Counted from the first letter of the stretch, positions 15,121 to 24,119 are shown. The stretch is DNA of 36,021 nucleotides from Solirubrobacteraceae bacterium (GCA_016462625.1 JAEMSV010000040.1:1-36021), one strand, 5' to 3'. The notes: a model not told the origin generated them from the letters alone. A program made the numbers and translations.

Positions 15121-16560
15121 TCATGGCGTCACGGGGACCGGACCACGGACGCTCACCGGGCGCAGCGTCATCGCCGCGATGCCCGCGCCCAACGCCCACA
15201 CCGCGCTCACGAGGTAGGCGTCCTGCATCGCGCCGATCGCCGCGGCAGCGGAAGCCGGCGTCCCCACGATCGCGATCAGGATCGCGGTCCCGAGCACCCC
15301 ACCGAACTGGCGGAACGCCGACGAGATCGCGCTCGCCGACCCGAACCGCTCCGGCGGCACATCGCTGAGCGCGGCCGCGCCGAGCGTCGGGAACGCCATG
15401 CCGAGCCCCGTCCCGTTCAGGATCATCGCGGGCAGCCAGGTGCCGAGGAAGTCGGGCTCGGCGCCGGCGCTCTGCACCACCAGAATGCCCGCGACGTACA
15501 ACAGGCAGCCCGGCACGATCACCGCCCGATGACCGTGGCGGTCGGCGAACTTCCCGGCCGGAATGGCGGCGATGGCGGTGGCCACGGCACCCGGGACGAC
15601 GGCCATTCCGGCCTTCAGGATCCCGTACTGCCACACGGTGGTCAGGAACAGGATGTTGGCGAGGATGGTCGAGAAGAAACCCATCCCGAGGAGCATCAGC
15701 CCGACGTTGGCGCGACGGAAGCTGGGAATCCGCATGAGCTCGGGGTCGACGATCGGACGGGGATGCGTCAGGCAGCGCCTCTGGGTGGCGACGAGCAGCA
15801 GCACCGACGCGGCGCCCGCCCCGAGGATCGACGCGCTCGTCCAGCCCCAGTTCCCGCCTTCGACGATCGCCAGGGCGAGCAGCCCGAGGCCGCCGATGGC
15901 CAGTGCGGACCCCGCGAAGTCCGGCAGTCCGCGGGCGTTCTCGTCGATGCTCTCCACGATCGAGCGCCGCGCAGTCGCCCAGACGAACAGCCCGAGCGGG
16001 ACGTTGACGATGAACACCCAGCGCCAGTCCGCCAGCTCAGCGAGCACACCGCCGAGCGCGGGGCCCCCGGCCGCAGCGAGCGCCGCAGAGGCGCCCCACA
16101 TGCCGACGGCGGCCGCGCGCTTCTCCACCGGGAACTCCGGCAGGATCAGAGCGAGCGAGACCGGGACGACGATTGCCGCGCCGAGACCCTGCAGGACCCG
16201 GGCGCCGACGAGCACCTCCCAGCTCGGGGCCGCAGCGCAGCCGACGGACGCGACGACGAACAGCAGCGTGCCGGCGAGGAACACGCGCTTGCGGCCGAGC
16301 CGATCAGCGAGGGCCCCTGCCGGGACGAGCAGGGCCGCGAGGACGATGAAGTACGCGTCGAGGACCCAGGAGAGCTCGGCGAGCGTCGCGTCGGGGAACG
16401 ACGCCGCCATGCTCGGGAACGCGGTGTTGACGATCGTCGTGTCGAGGAACGCGAGGAACCCGCCGGCGCAGGCGGTGATGATCGCGAGTGTGCGTCGATC
16501 CACCCGTCTGGGACGATCGGCCGGAGGCGGAGAAGGGGCAAATGCAGCGATGGGGAGCAT
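15121..16560 (-). CDS. MFS drug/proton antiporter, DHA2 (EmrB/QacA) type
   Basis: 479-residue inner-membrane exporter with about 14 hydrophobic segments. The first helix carries GGFLAFLDTTIVNTAFPSM, the typical D1 motif of the 14-helix DHA2 group. Motif A is GALADRLGRKR between helices 2 and 3, and motif C-like GGPALGGVLAELADWRWVF is in helix 5. Such proteins exchange protons for lipophilic drugs or metabolites. The ATG at 16560 has -10 TGGACT 6 nt upstream and -35 TTGTCA with a 17-bp spacer. A 25-bp box overlapping the -35 recurs before the 1,097-aa secreted protein. The LAL regulator gene ends 61 bp upstream on the same strand, so direct control by it is likely. Confidence 0.92.
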   Translation of the reverse strand: MLPIAAFAPSPPPADRPRRVDRRTLAIITACAGGFLAFLDTTIVNTAFPSMAASFPDATLAELSWVLDAYFIVLAALLVPAGALADRLGRKRVFLAGTLLFVVASVGCAAAPSWEVLVGARVLQGLGAAIVVPVSLALILPEFPVEKRAAAVGMWGASAALAAAGGPALGGVLAELADWRWVFIVNVPLGLFVWATARRSIVESIDENARGLPDFAGSALAIGGLGLLALAIVEGGNWGWTSASILGAGAASVLLLVATQRRCLTHPRPIVDPELMRIPSFRRANVGLMLLGMGFFSTILANILFLTTVWQYGILKAGMAVVPGAVATAIAAIPAGKFADRHGHRAVIVPGCLLYVAGILVVQSAGAEPDFLGTWLPAMILNGTGLGMAFPTLGAAALSDVPPERFGSASAISSAFRQFGGVLGTAILIAIVGTPASAAAAIGAMQDAYLVSAVWALGAGIAAMTLRPVSVRGPVPVTP

Positions 16561-16566
16561 GCCCGG

Positions 16567-16595
16567 AGTCCACCCGCTGACGGGCGTCCTGACAA
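16567..16595 (-). promoter_or_regulatory. Promoter of the MFS exporter
   Basis: On the minus strand: -35 TTGTCA (plus 16590-16595), 17-bp spacer, -10 TGGACT (plus 16567-16572), then 6 nt to the ATG at 16560. The -35 is embedded in the end of the shared 25-bp box. The spacing is identical in the second copy upstream of the secreted protein. Confidence 0.6.
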
Positions 16596-16616
16596 TCGGG
16601 ACGCCACCCTGAACTT
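16592..16616 (-). promoter_or_regulatory. Shared 25-bp activator box, copy 1 (MFS promoter)
   Basis: On the minus strand the box starts AAGTTCAGGGTGGCG and ends TCCCGATTGT. It is 24/25 identical to 22874-22898, with one base different (plus 16606 A versus 22888 G). Its core is an imperfect 17-bp dyad. It overlaps the -35 hexamer, as expected of a class II activator site. In this copy TTCAGGG also pairs with CCCTGAA, which contains the stop codon of the regulator gene, forming 7-bp arms at 16607-16627. Confidence 0.65.
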
Positions 16617-16621
16617 TGCCT

Positions 16622-19465
16622 TCAGGGCGCGTCGGCGAGCATCGCGCAGAGCTCCGCGCGGCCCGGCGCGCCGAGCTTCTCGTAGGCGGCGGCCAGGTGG
16701 GTCTCGACCGTCTTCACACTGAGGAACAGCTCCTGGGCGATCTCGCGATTGCTCCTGCCACTCGCAGCGAGCCCGCAGACCTGGGTCTGGCGCGGGGTGA
16801 GCGCGGCGACGCCGTCGAGCGCTGCCTTACGCGGCCGGAGCCCTGACGCGACGAGCTCACGCCGCGCACGCTCGGCGAGCGGCGCCGCTCCAGCGGCGTC
16901 AGCGACCGCGAAGGCCGGCCGCAACCATTCCCGCGCCTCCACCCGGCGGCCGAGACGCACGAGGGTGCTGCCGAGCTCGATCTGCAGCTGCGCGCGCTCA
17001 AGCACGCCAGGGGCCTCGAGCTCGAGGGCAACACCGGCACGCGCCGCGCGCTGTTCCCCCGGCCGTTCGCAGACGGTGCGGGCGAGCCCTGCTCGCATGC
17101 ACGCGGTCGGAGCGCCGAACGCGTCGGCGAGTGCGACGTTCTCATCGGCGACGGCGACCGCTTCGTCGAACTTGCCCTGGTGGGCAAGCGCGTGAGCCAG
17201 CGTCGCCCTCCACGGGGTCCACGCCGGGTTACCTCGGCCCTGCGCGATCCGTCGCTCGCCGGCCTCGCGCGCGGCGGACTCGGCCTGTGCGAAGTCACCC
17301 TCGGCGAGCAGGAGCTGCGCTCGGGCGTGCCGCACGCCCGTCTCCCAGCCCTCGGCGCCGGTCCAGAGCTCGGGCCGGGCAGCGAGAATCTGGTGCGCCT
17401 CGTCGAAGGCGCCCTGCTCGGCGAGTGCGCCGACGAGCACCTCCGTCGCAGCCCCTGACAGCAGGCCGGGCGCCGGAGAGAGCGCCAGTGCCTGCCGGGC
17501 CTCGCGCGCGGCATCGGCAAGCCGGCCCACGCAGAGCGCCAGATCCCCGGCGTACCAGGCGGCGGTCGCGATGAGCACGACGGAGCCGCTCGCGGTCGCC
17601 TTCTCGCGCAATGCCGTGATCGCGCCTTCGGCGTCTTCCACCTGGTCGGTCACCATCAGGACACGGATGCAGAGGTGGAAGCCCGCGCGCACGTCGGCAA
17701 GGTCGAGCAGCACGTCGCCGGACAGCGCCGCGCGTGCGAGATCGGCGCAGCTGCTCGCGTGCAGCAGGCCCGTCTCAGCGCCCAGCCACGCGCGGTGGGC
17801 GAGCGCGGAAGCGCGCAGCTCGGGGACCTTGGTGGAGAACGGATCGATCGCCTGCACGCGGGCTGCACGCTCTGCGTGCTGCTCGGTGTGGGTGAGAAGG
17901 GCGTCCATCGCGGCCAGCTCGGCGGCGAGCGCGAGGTCCGGGTCACCCTCGACCTGCTCGCCGGCTTCCAGCACGTCCGGAAGCCATGCGCCGGTCGGGT
18001 CGATGGCCTGCAGCGCGCCGAGCCGCTGAAGGATCTCGACCCGGGTCGCGTCGTCCTCCGTCGCGGCGAGCGCCTGGCGCAGCCGCTCTCCCGCGCGCGA
18101 CTGACCGGCGTGGAAGGTCGTCGTTCCCAGGTCCGTGAGGATCAGCGCACGGTCGTCGCCGGGCGCGCGTTCGTCGAGCGCGCGGGCAGCGAGTGCGGTC
18201 GCGGCCTGCAGGTCGCCCCGCTCGGCAGCGCGGGCCGCCGCCTCCTGGAGTGCGGCGCTGGCGTCCGCGTCGCGGGCCGGGCCGCATGCGAGCAGGTGCT
18301 CGGCTACGACCTCCGCCGGTGCGCCCTCGTCCTGCAGGACGCGCGCCGCGTCGCGATGCAGCCGCTCGCGCTCGAAAGGGCCCAGCTGATCACGCACCGC
18401 GGCCTCGAGCAGCGGGTGGACCAGACGCCACGCGTCGCCGCGGCAGAGCCCGTCGGCGGCGAGGCGGCCACGTGAGACGGTCAGGTCCCCCGCCATCGGG
18501 CCGACGATCTCCGCGACGGTGTGGTGGTCGCTGAACGGGCCCAGGATCGCGAGGGCCTCGGCGACGGCGCGGTCGGCGGGCGACTGATCGGTGAGCCGCC
18601 GCCGCAGGTGCACGCGTGCGTCGGGAGATAGCGGCACGGCATGGCGAACCGGGTCGTCGAGAACGGCGGGACCACTCGCTGCGAGCTGGCGCGCGAGCTC
18701 GATGAGCAGCCACGGATTGCCCTCGGTCGAGCGCTCGCACGACGCGCACTGCTCGTCGGACGCGCCGGGGGCCTCGCGGCGGATGAGCGTCGCCGCCCCA
18801 TCGTGGCTCATGGCGGCGGGCTGAAGCACGGTGGCGCCGCCGATGCCGCCGAGAATGCCGACGACGTCGGAGTCCCAGTCGATGACCACTGACCGCGTCG
18901 CGACGACGAGGAGGACGGGCAGGTCCGCAATGCGCCGCGCGACGTACGCCAGCACGGCGAGCGACTGCGAGTCGGCCCAGTGGGCGTCGTCGACGAGGAG
19001 GGCGAGCGGACGTTCCCGCGCGAGCTCCTCACACAGCCAGACGACGCTGTGACCGATCTCTGTCGCGGGGTCATCATCCGTCACCTCGCCTTCGAGCAGG
19101 AGCCGGGCGGCCGGCCCGGCCAACCCGTCCGTGACCCGGTCGCGACCCGCCTCGTCGAGCCGGCGCATCGGCGCCTCGAAGAGCGTGCGCACGATGCCGT
19201 ATTCAAAGAAGCGCTCCCGCGGGCCGTGGGCTGCTCGACGCACGAGCCAGTCCGCATCGCCGAGCAGCCCCTCGGCCGCATCGAGGAGCGCCGTCTTGCC
19301 AAGACCCGCAGGTGCGTCGAGAACGATGGTCTGGCCGGTGCCGTCGGCAGCACCGGCCATCGCCCGACGGATCGCCCCGAGCTCGAGCTCCCGCTCCACC
19401 AGCGCGGCCGCCCGGGGCGTCTTGGTCAGTGCAGACACGCCATGCAGCTTGGCATGCGCCGACAC
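16622..19465 (-). CDS. LAL-type LuxR-family regulator (MalT-like ATPase)
   Basis: 947-residue large ATP-binding LuxR-type regulator. An N-terminal STAND-type AAA ATPase has Walker A APAGLGKT (51-58) and Walker B LALLVDDAHWAD (about 154-165). A long helical region (about 380-870) looks like TPR-type repeats, and the C-terminal LuxR HTH spans residues 888-947 (LTPRQTQVCGLAASGRSN, then EIAQELFLSVKTVETH). Proteins of this class activate secondary-metabolite or catabolic genes after ligand and ATP binding. It lies between two genes on the same strand whose promoters share a 25-bp box, the best candidate for its binding site. The start is a GTG at 19465; a GTG nine codons later is the alternative. 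A 47-bp two-tier hairpin precedes it. Confidence 0.92.
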   Translation of the reverse strand: MSAHAKLHGVSALTKTPRAAALVERELELGAIRRAMAGAADGTGQTIVLDAPAGLGKTALLDAAEGLLGDADWLVRRAAHGPRERFFEYGIVRTLFEAPMRRLDEAGRDRVTDGLAGPAARLLLEGEVTDDDPATEIGHSVVWLCEELARERPLALLVDDAHWADSQSLAVLAYVARRIADLPVLLVVATRSVVIDWDSDVVGILGGIGGATVLQPAAMSHDGAATLIRREAPGASDEQCASCERSTEGNPWLLIELARQLAASGPAVLDDPVRHAVPLSPDARVHLRRRLTDQSPADRAVAEALAILGPFSDHHTVAEIVGPMAGDLTVSRGRLAADGLCRGDAWRLVHPLLEAAVRDQLGPFERERLHRDAARVLQDEGAPAEVVAEHLLACGPARDADASAALQEAAARAAERGDLQAATALAARALDERAPGDDRALILTDLGTTTFHAGQSRAGERLRQALAATEDDATRVEILQRLGALQAIDPTGAWLPDVLEAGEQVEGDPDLALAAELAAMDALLTHTEQHAERAARVQAIDPFSTKVPELRASALAHRAWLGAETGLLHASSCADLARAALSGDVLLDLADVRAGFHLCIRVLMVTDQVEDAEGAITALREKATASGSVVLIATAAWYAGDLALCVGRLADAAREARQALALSPAPGLLSGAATEVLVGALAEQGAFDEAHQILAARPELWTGAEGWETGVRHARAQLLLAEGDFAQAESAAREAGERRIAQGRGNPAWTPWRATLAHALAHQGKFDEAVAVADENVALADAFGAPTACMRAGLARTVCERPGEQRAARAGVALELEAPGVLERAQLQIELGSTLVRLGRRVEAREWLRPAFAVADAAGAAPLAERARRELVASGLRPRKAALDGVAALTPRQTQVCGLAASGRSNREIAQELFLSVKTVETHLAAAYEKLGAPGRAELCAMLADAP

Positions 19466-19479
19466 GGCCGCATAGCGCG

Positions 19480-19526
19480 CCCCTGACGGAGGTTCTGTCG
19501 ACGCGGCGACAGAACGCCGACAGGGG
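19480..19526. terminator. Two-tier hairpin between the secreted-protein gene and the regulator gene
   Basis: Inner arms GTTCTGTCG (19492-19500) and CGACAGAAC (19507-19515) are perfect 9-bp complements around a 6-nt loop. Outer arms CCCCTG (19480-19485) and CAGGGG (19521-19526) add 6 bp after a small internal loop. It starts 22 bp after the stop of the 1,097-aa gene and 14 bp before the regulator start. There is no T-run, so it may be a terminator without U-tract, an operator of the regulator gene, or both. Confidence 0.5.
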
Positions 19527-19548
19527 CACCGCTATGTGATGCCTCCCG

Positions 19549-22500
19549 TCAGCGCACGATCGCCCTCGTGCTGCGGCTGCGGCGGATCGTCGCCGGGCGT
19601 GCGCCGCCGGAGACGAGCGTCGCCGTCGCGACAAGCCGCAGCTGGCCCCGCACGCGGGCGGGCACCGTCCAGCGGACGGTGCGCATGCCGTTGCGCGCCT
19701 TCGCGATCGCGACGGCCCGGTGGGCCAACGTGTGACCGTTCCGGGTCACCTGCAGGGCGACGGCCCCGGCGGCCGTCGCGGGCAGACCGCTCAGGCGGAC
19801 CTTCGCGGTCGCGACCCGGCCCTGCACGCGCAGGGATGTGATCGCCGCGCGGGCCCCCGACCGCCCACGGCTGCGCATCATCCGCGCGCGCGTGCGCCCC
19901 TGGCGATCGCGCACCGTCAGACGCACGCGGTCCAGGGACGACCAGCGCACCGGCGTGGCGGTGATCGTCGCCCCGCGCCCGACCTTCACCGGCGCGGACA
20001 CGAACGTCTCCAAGCCGCCGTCGGGCCGCGCTCCCGTGAGGGTGAACGAGGTCGTCGTCGGCGCGCCGTCGTGGGTGATCACGAGCCGGCGGCTGTCGGC
20101 GAGGCGGACGGTCTCTTCTCCGCCCGCTGCCGTGCCCATCGACACCCGCGCGGTGCGCGTCAGGTCGTCACCGGTGGTCGCGACCTGCAGCGTGATCCGC
20201 CGGGCCGCGGCCTCCTCGCCTGCGGAGAACGTCACGCCGTCGCCCTGGGCGACGCCCGCCGTCTGATCCCGGACGCCCCTGGCGGTGGGCGCCGCGACTG
20301 ACGCGACCGACCCGTCGGAGACGACCGCCTGGCGGTAGCTGCCCCGCCGGATCCCGCGCACCGATACCGAGGCGGGCTCGCCCTTCTTCGCGAACACCGC
20401 GCCCGCGGCGCCGGCGAGCGCCTTGGTCTCCGACATGGGCAGATAGTCCTGGTCCGCCGGCGGGGTCACCAGGCGAGCGGCGCCGTCCGCTGAACCGAAC
20501 AACGCGAAGGCGAGCACGCCCGGGATCTCCTTGATACCCGGGAGCGACGGATCTCGAGGGATCGCGTTGTACTGGAACGGGGCGAACCCATCGCCGTCGC
20601 CGCTCTTGTCTCCGAGCTGCCAGGTCTTCCGATCCGCGGAGATGCGCAGGACGCTGCGATGGGCCTGGCGGTACTGATGCGTGCCCGCGTCGCCCTGCTC
20701 GAGCTCGGTGAACGGCACGTTGTTGTCGTAGACGTGGATGTCGACGCCGCCGTCGGGCCGGTCCTCGAGGTCATAGGCCACGGCCACGTGGGCGATGCCC
20801 TCGCCGCGGAGCGTGACCGCCGGCGGGTTGCCCGACGCGAGCTGGTCGCGGACCTTCTCGACGTTCACCGAGATGTCACGCGAGCGACGGGCCCAGGCCA
20901 ACGCGAAGTCCATCGACCCCTGCAGCGCGTGCTGGGTGTCGAGGAAATCCGACAGCGCGTTCGTCGTGCCCGGAATGCTGTACGCGTGACGCTCGGGTGC
21001 GCCCCATCGGTTCAGCGTCACCGGGCTGCGGAACCAGCCCTGAACGGCCCGGCTGAACCCGAAGCAGTGGCCGCCCGAGGCGCGCAGCTGAGCGCTCATC
21101 ACGGGCCACACGAGCAGGGCGACCGGGTCGGGGATCGGCGTGACGACCTTGCAGCTCAAGGGCCAGCAGGGATTCAGCGTCGTGTACGTGTCCTCCTCGC
21201 CGAACGCGTCCGTCAGCTCCCCGAACGTCAGGCCGTCCATTGGGAAGTTCTCGAAGCGCAGCCCGTGCCGGTTGCGAAAGCCCCGTACCTGCACTTCGTC
21301 GTCGGAGTGGAACCCGATCTGGTCAGGGCCGAGCACGACGATCTTCCCCGAGGTCGCCATCCGCGGCGTGGTGAACGTCAGGCCCGTGCCGCCGGGCTCG
21401 ATCTCGACGGGCGCCTCGCCGAGCCCCTGTCCGACGCGAACGACCGTCCCGGGGCAGAACCCGTTTCCGGTCATGCGGACCTTCGTGCCTTCGCGCAGCA
21501 TCTGCGGGGCCTCGAGGATCTTGGTCGCCGGCGAGACGACGTTCGAGATGATCTTCTCCCGGACCACGTCGATCTCGAGCGTCCGCGTCGGAGCGCCCTG
21601 GGAGGTGGCGTCCACCGTGATCTTGCTGTTGGCCGGCAGCGCGGCGGTTGACCCCTTGAGCTGCAACTGGACCTCCTGGATGAGGCCGCCTTGCGCCGGG
21701 ATCTCCGTGCGATCGAGCGACGCGGTGACCGCCGCCGGGACGTTCTTCAGCTCGAGCTTCACGTCGCCGCGGAACTCCAGGTCCCGCTGGACGTGGATCG
21801 GGAACGTCGTGTCCCCGCACTTGGGCACCCGCGCCTCGGCGGGGCCGCCTGGCGCCAGCGTGAACGGGCTCGCAACGCGCGCGGTGATCCCGGCGGTCCT
21901 GGTTCCCGGCGCGACTGCCGCGTTCCCGTTCGGGCTGCCGGTGATCACCACCGTGCGACCCGCGCCTCTCGGTGACGTTGCGGCAGTGTCGGTGGCCGAC
22001 AGCCGCAGCGTCGCCTTGTCCTGCGCACCGGGGACGGGGTCGGGCAGGAACTGCGCGGTCACCCCGGCGGCGAGGCGCGTGGCGTCCAGATCGAATCCGC
22101 CCGACGAGCCGTTGAGCCGGGCCAGCCCGATCGGCACGTCGACGCTGCCGCCCTGCGGGATCGTAATCTCGTCTTTGGGGACCGACAACGAGACGTCAGG
22201 CAGGGTGTTCGAGGGATAGGTGAGGGTGAGATCGTCGATCCCGACGGCGGCGCCGAGCGCGCCCGAGCCTCCCACCACAACCTCGAAGCGAGCGATGTCG
22301 GCGGCGGGACTCGTCACGGTCGCAGCCGTGGTGAAGTCCCCCGCCTTGATGGTGACCGGCGTCCCGGTGCCCGCCGGACTCCCGTCGGCCCGGTAGGCCC
22401 GCAGCTGGACCGTCACCGCAAGCGCGGCGCCGGGGTCGCGGAACAGGCCGGCATGCACGGTGACCGACGACGCCGACCGCGTCAGCCGCCCCGTCGTGCC

Positions 22501-22842
22501 GCCCAGCGGGAACTCGCACTCGCTCGCGTCGTCGACCTCGCGCTGGCACACATCCGTGCCGATGTCCGCGACGGCCCTGCCCGAGCGCGCTCCGGCCGCC
22601 TCTCGACGGTATGGGCGGTAGCCCTCACCACGCTGGAAGCTCACGAACGAGGTCCCGCGGTACTCCGCCGTGATGGGGGTGTCGAGCGCGGGGCCGGACT
22701 CGAAGTCGACCGTGACGGTGTCGGCGGCCTCGGCGGCGGGTGCGCCGGCGAGGGCTGCAAGGGCGGCGAGAACGGCCGCCCGGCGCCATCGTCGGTGCAG
22801 GGGGCTATCGCGGTGGGGCTGAGGAATGGGATGGAGGGACAT
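19549..22842 (-). CDS. Large secreted protein with embedded papain-like cysteine peptidase domain
   Basis: 1,097 residues, exported: a basic and hydrophobic signal peptide ends near PAAEA (39). The N-terminal third is beta-rich (FESG.. jelly-roll-like, then repeats). An IPT/TIG-like Ig fold with GNGFCPGTVVRVG lies around 435-515. Residues about 585-720 look like a papain-like/C39-like fold: SGGHCFGFSRAVQGWF with Cys593, GIAHVAVAYDLEDRPDGG with His685, and IHVYDNNVPF with Asp706/Asn707. The rest is beta-rich, ending in an Arg-rich repeat region. No named family covers the whole. The ATG at 22842 (after GGAGAG) gives the signal peptide; an in-frame GTG at 22875 lies in the promoter box. Probably activated by the LAL regulator encoded just downstream. 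Whether it is a peptidase, transferase or inactive is open. Confidence 0.8.
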   Translation of the reverse strand: MSLHPIPQPHRDSPLHRRWRRAAVLAALAALAGAPAAEAADTVTVDFESGPALDTPITAEYRGTSFVSFQRGEGYRPYRREAAGARSGRAVADIGTDVCQREVDDASECEFPLGGTTGRLTRSASSVTVHAGLFRDPGAALAVTVQLRAYRADGSPAGTGTPVTIKAGDFTTAATVTSPAADIARFEVVVGGSGALGAAVGIDDLTLTYPSNTLPDVSLSVPKDEITIPQGGSVDVPIGLARLNGSSGGFDLDATRLAAGVTAQFLPDPVPGAQDKATLRLSATDTAATSPRGAGRTVVITGSPNGNAAVAPGTRTAGITARVASPFTLAPGGPAEARVPKCGDTTFPIHVQRDLEFRGDVKLELKNVPAAVTASLDRTEIPAQGGLIQEVQLQLKGSTAALPANSKITVDATSQGAPTRTLEIDVVREKIISNVVSPATKILEAPQMLREGTKVRMTGNGFCPGTVVRVGQGLGEAPVEIEPGGTGLTFTTPRMATSGKIVVLGPDQIGFHSDDEVQVRGFRNRHGLRFENFPMDGLTFGELTDAFGEEDTYTTLNPCWPLSCKVVTPIPDPVALLVWPVMSAQLRASGGHCFGFSRAVQGWFRSPVTLNRWGAPERHAYSIPGTTNALSDFLDTQHALQGSMDFALAWARRSRDISVNVEKVRDQLASGNPPAVTLRGEGIAHVAVAYDLEDRPDGGVDIHVYDNNVPFTELEQGDAGTHQYRQAHRSVLRISADRKTWQLGDKSGDGDGFAPFQYNAIPRDPSLPGIKEIPGVLAFALFGSADGAARLVTPPADQDYLPMSETKALAGAAGAVFAKKGEPASVSVRGIRRGSYRQAVVSDGSVASVAAPTARGVRDQTAGVAQGDGVTFSAGEEAAARRITLQVATTGDDLTRTARVSMGTAAGGEETVRLADSRRLVITHDGAPTTTSFTLTGARPDGGLETFVSAPVKVGRGATITATPVRWSSLDRVRLTVRDRQGRTRARMMRSRGRSGARAAITSLRVQGRVATAKVRLSGLPATAAGAVALQVTRNGHTLAHRAVAIAKARNGMRTVRWTVPARVRGQLRLVATATLVSGGARPATIRRSRSTRAIVR

Positions 22843-22848
22843 CTCTCC

Positions 22849-22877
22849 AGCCAACCGACCGTCCCGCGCCCCCACAA
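22849..22877 (-). promoter_or_regulatory. Promoter of the 1,097-aa secreted protein
   Basis: On the minus strand: -35 TTGTGG (plus 22872-22877), 17-bp spacer, -10 TTGGCT (plus 22849-22854), then 6 nt (GGAGAG) to the ATG at 22842. The geometry is the same as in the MFS promoter at 16567-16595. The hexamers are poor matches to consensus, consistent with a need for an activator. Confidence 0.55.
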
Positions 22878-22898
22878 TCGGGACGCCGCCCTGAACTT
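22874..22898 (-). promoter_or_regulatory. Shared 25-bp activator box, copy 2
   Basis: 24 of 25 bases match the box at 16592-16616, at the same distance (31 bp) from the start codon and in the same position relative to the -35. The flanks on both sides are unrelated, so the match is not part of a longer duplication. Confidence 0.65.
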
Positions 22899-22937
22899 AG
22901 GCGCGGCGACCCGAGCCGCCGTCGGTCTTTGTCCGCC

Positions 22938-23972
22938 CTACAACCGGACCGAGCGCATCAGCACCTTCTGCCGTGCACGCATCGGCCGCAGCGAGACGAC
23001 CACCTTGGTCCGCGTGGTTCCCCGCCGCGCCAGCTCGCGCGCGCCACGCGTCGTCGAGCCCAGGGAGAGCCAGATACGACCGGGGCGCTTGAGTCGCGTC
23101 TCGCCGGTCAGCACCGTCAGGAACGGGCCGGCGCCGGTGCGCCGATTGGCCGGCAGCGTGATGGCGGCACTCACCCGTCCCGCAGTGGGAACCCGCACGA
23201 GCACCATCGCGCGCTGGCCGGGCAGCCGATCGACATCCAGCAGCTTCAACCGTTGCCGCCGCGCCGGGACCGTCTCGTCGACGACGTCCTCGTCGAGCTC
23301 ATCGCCTGCCTCGAAGTCGTCGAACCAGTCCTGCTGCCAGGCCAGGCCGAGACCGCCACCGTCGGGATCCTGGCTCTCGTCGCCCAACCCGTCCTGGTCG
23401 ACGTCCGGCTCCACGACGGCGTCGAGCAGCAGCTCCGTCCCGGTCCCGCCGTCCATGCCGCACGGGTCACATGCGCCGGTGAACGACTGGATCGCGCCGT
23501 CGGGCCGCGGACGCCCGCGGACGCCGAGGTCCACCTCGCCGGGCGTGAACACGAAGCCGATGGAATCGCCGCTCTTCACCGGCAGGTGCAAGTCCGCCAC
23601 CGCGGACCGTGCGCCGGTCTCGGACGACACGGGCACACGGGCCGATCCGACCTCACTGACGCCGACTCCGTCGGCGCCGGCCGGCCGCAGGACCGCGATC
23701 CGCGGCTGCTCGGCGCCGGCGATCCGCTTGGCGTAGACGGAGGCCGCCACCAGGACTCCGTCCTCGGGCGCCTCGAGCGTGGCTCCGCGCAGCGCGAACT
23801 GCCGGAAGCCGACGGGGACACCGGCCGGGCAGTCCGCACAGGCGAACCCGGTAGGCGTCGCGGACGTGCCAGGCGAGCCGAGGGGCGTTGCTGCGGTCGC
23901 TTGCTCGGCACCGAGCGTGGCGGCGAGCAGGAGGGCCGCGACGAGCGAGAGGGTTCCGCGCGGGAGGGTCAT
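22938..23972 (-). CDS. Secreted protein with thrombospondin-3/EF-like calcium segment
   Basis: 344 residues. A signal peptide (MTLPRGTLSLVAALLLAATL...) ends near AATA. The N-terminal part is predicted beta-rich and has Cys pairs (ACADC, ACDPCG). The segment DVDQDGLGDESQD (about 190-202) has the Asp spacing of thrombospondin type-3 or EF-loop calcium sites; an acidic stretch follows, then a basic beta-rich C-terminal domain. No function is known. The ATG at 23972 is chosen over a GTG at 24008 because only it gives a standard signal peptide. It is upstream of, and on the same strand as, the 1,097-aa secreted protein, but that gene has its own promoter. Both proteins end in Arg-rich tails. Confidence 0.65.
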   Translation of the reverse strand: MTLPRGTLSLVAALLLAATLGAEQATAATPLGSPGTSATPTGFACADCPAGVPVGFRQFALRGATLEAPEDGVLVAASVYAKRIAGAEQPRIAVLRPAGADGVGVSEVGSARVPVSSETGARSAVADLHLPVKSGDSIGFVFTPGEVDLGVRGRPRPDGAIQSFTGACDPCGMDGGTGTELLLDAVVEPDVDQDGLGDESQDPDGGGLGLAWQQDWFDDFEAGDELDEDVVDETVPARRQRLKLLDVDRLPGQRAMVLVRVPTAGRVSAAITLPANRRTGAGPFLTVLTGETRLKRPGRIWLSLGSTTRGARELARRGTTRTKVVVSLRPMRARQKVLMRSVRL

Positions 23973-24119
23973 GACCACGAGTTCGCATGGGCGTCGCGAT
24001 CGGTTCACCGGCGAATCGACACGACACGGGGCTTCGCGCTCGCGCCGGCAGAGACCGCGTTGGCCTTGCGCGAGGCGCGGCGATCAACGGCCGACGAGCT
24101 CGTCCTCGTACGAGTGGCT

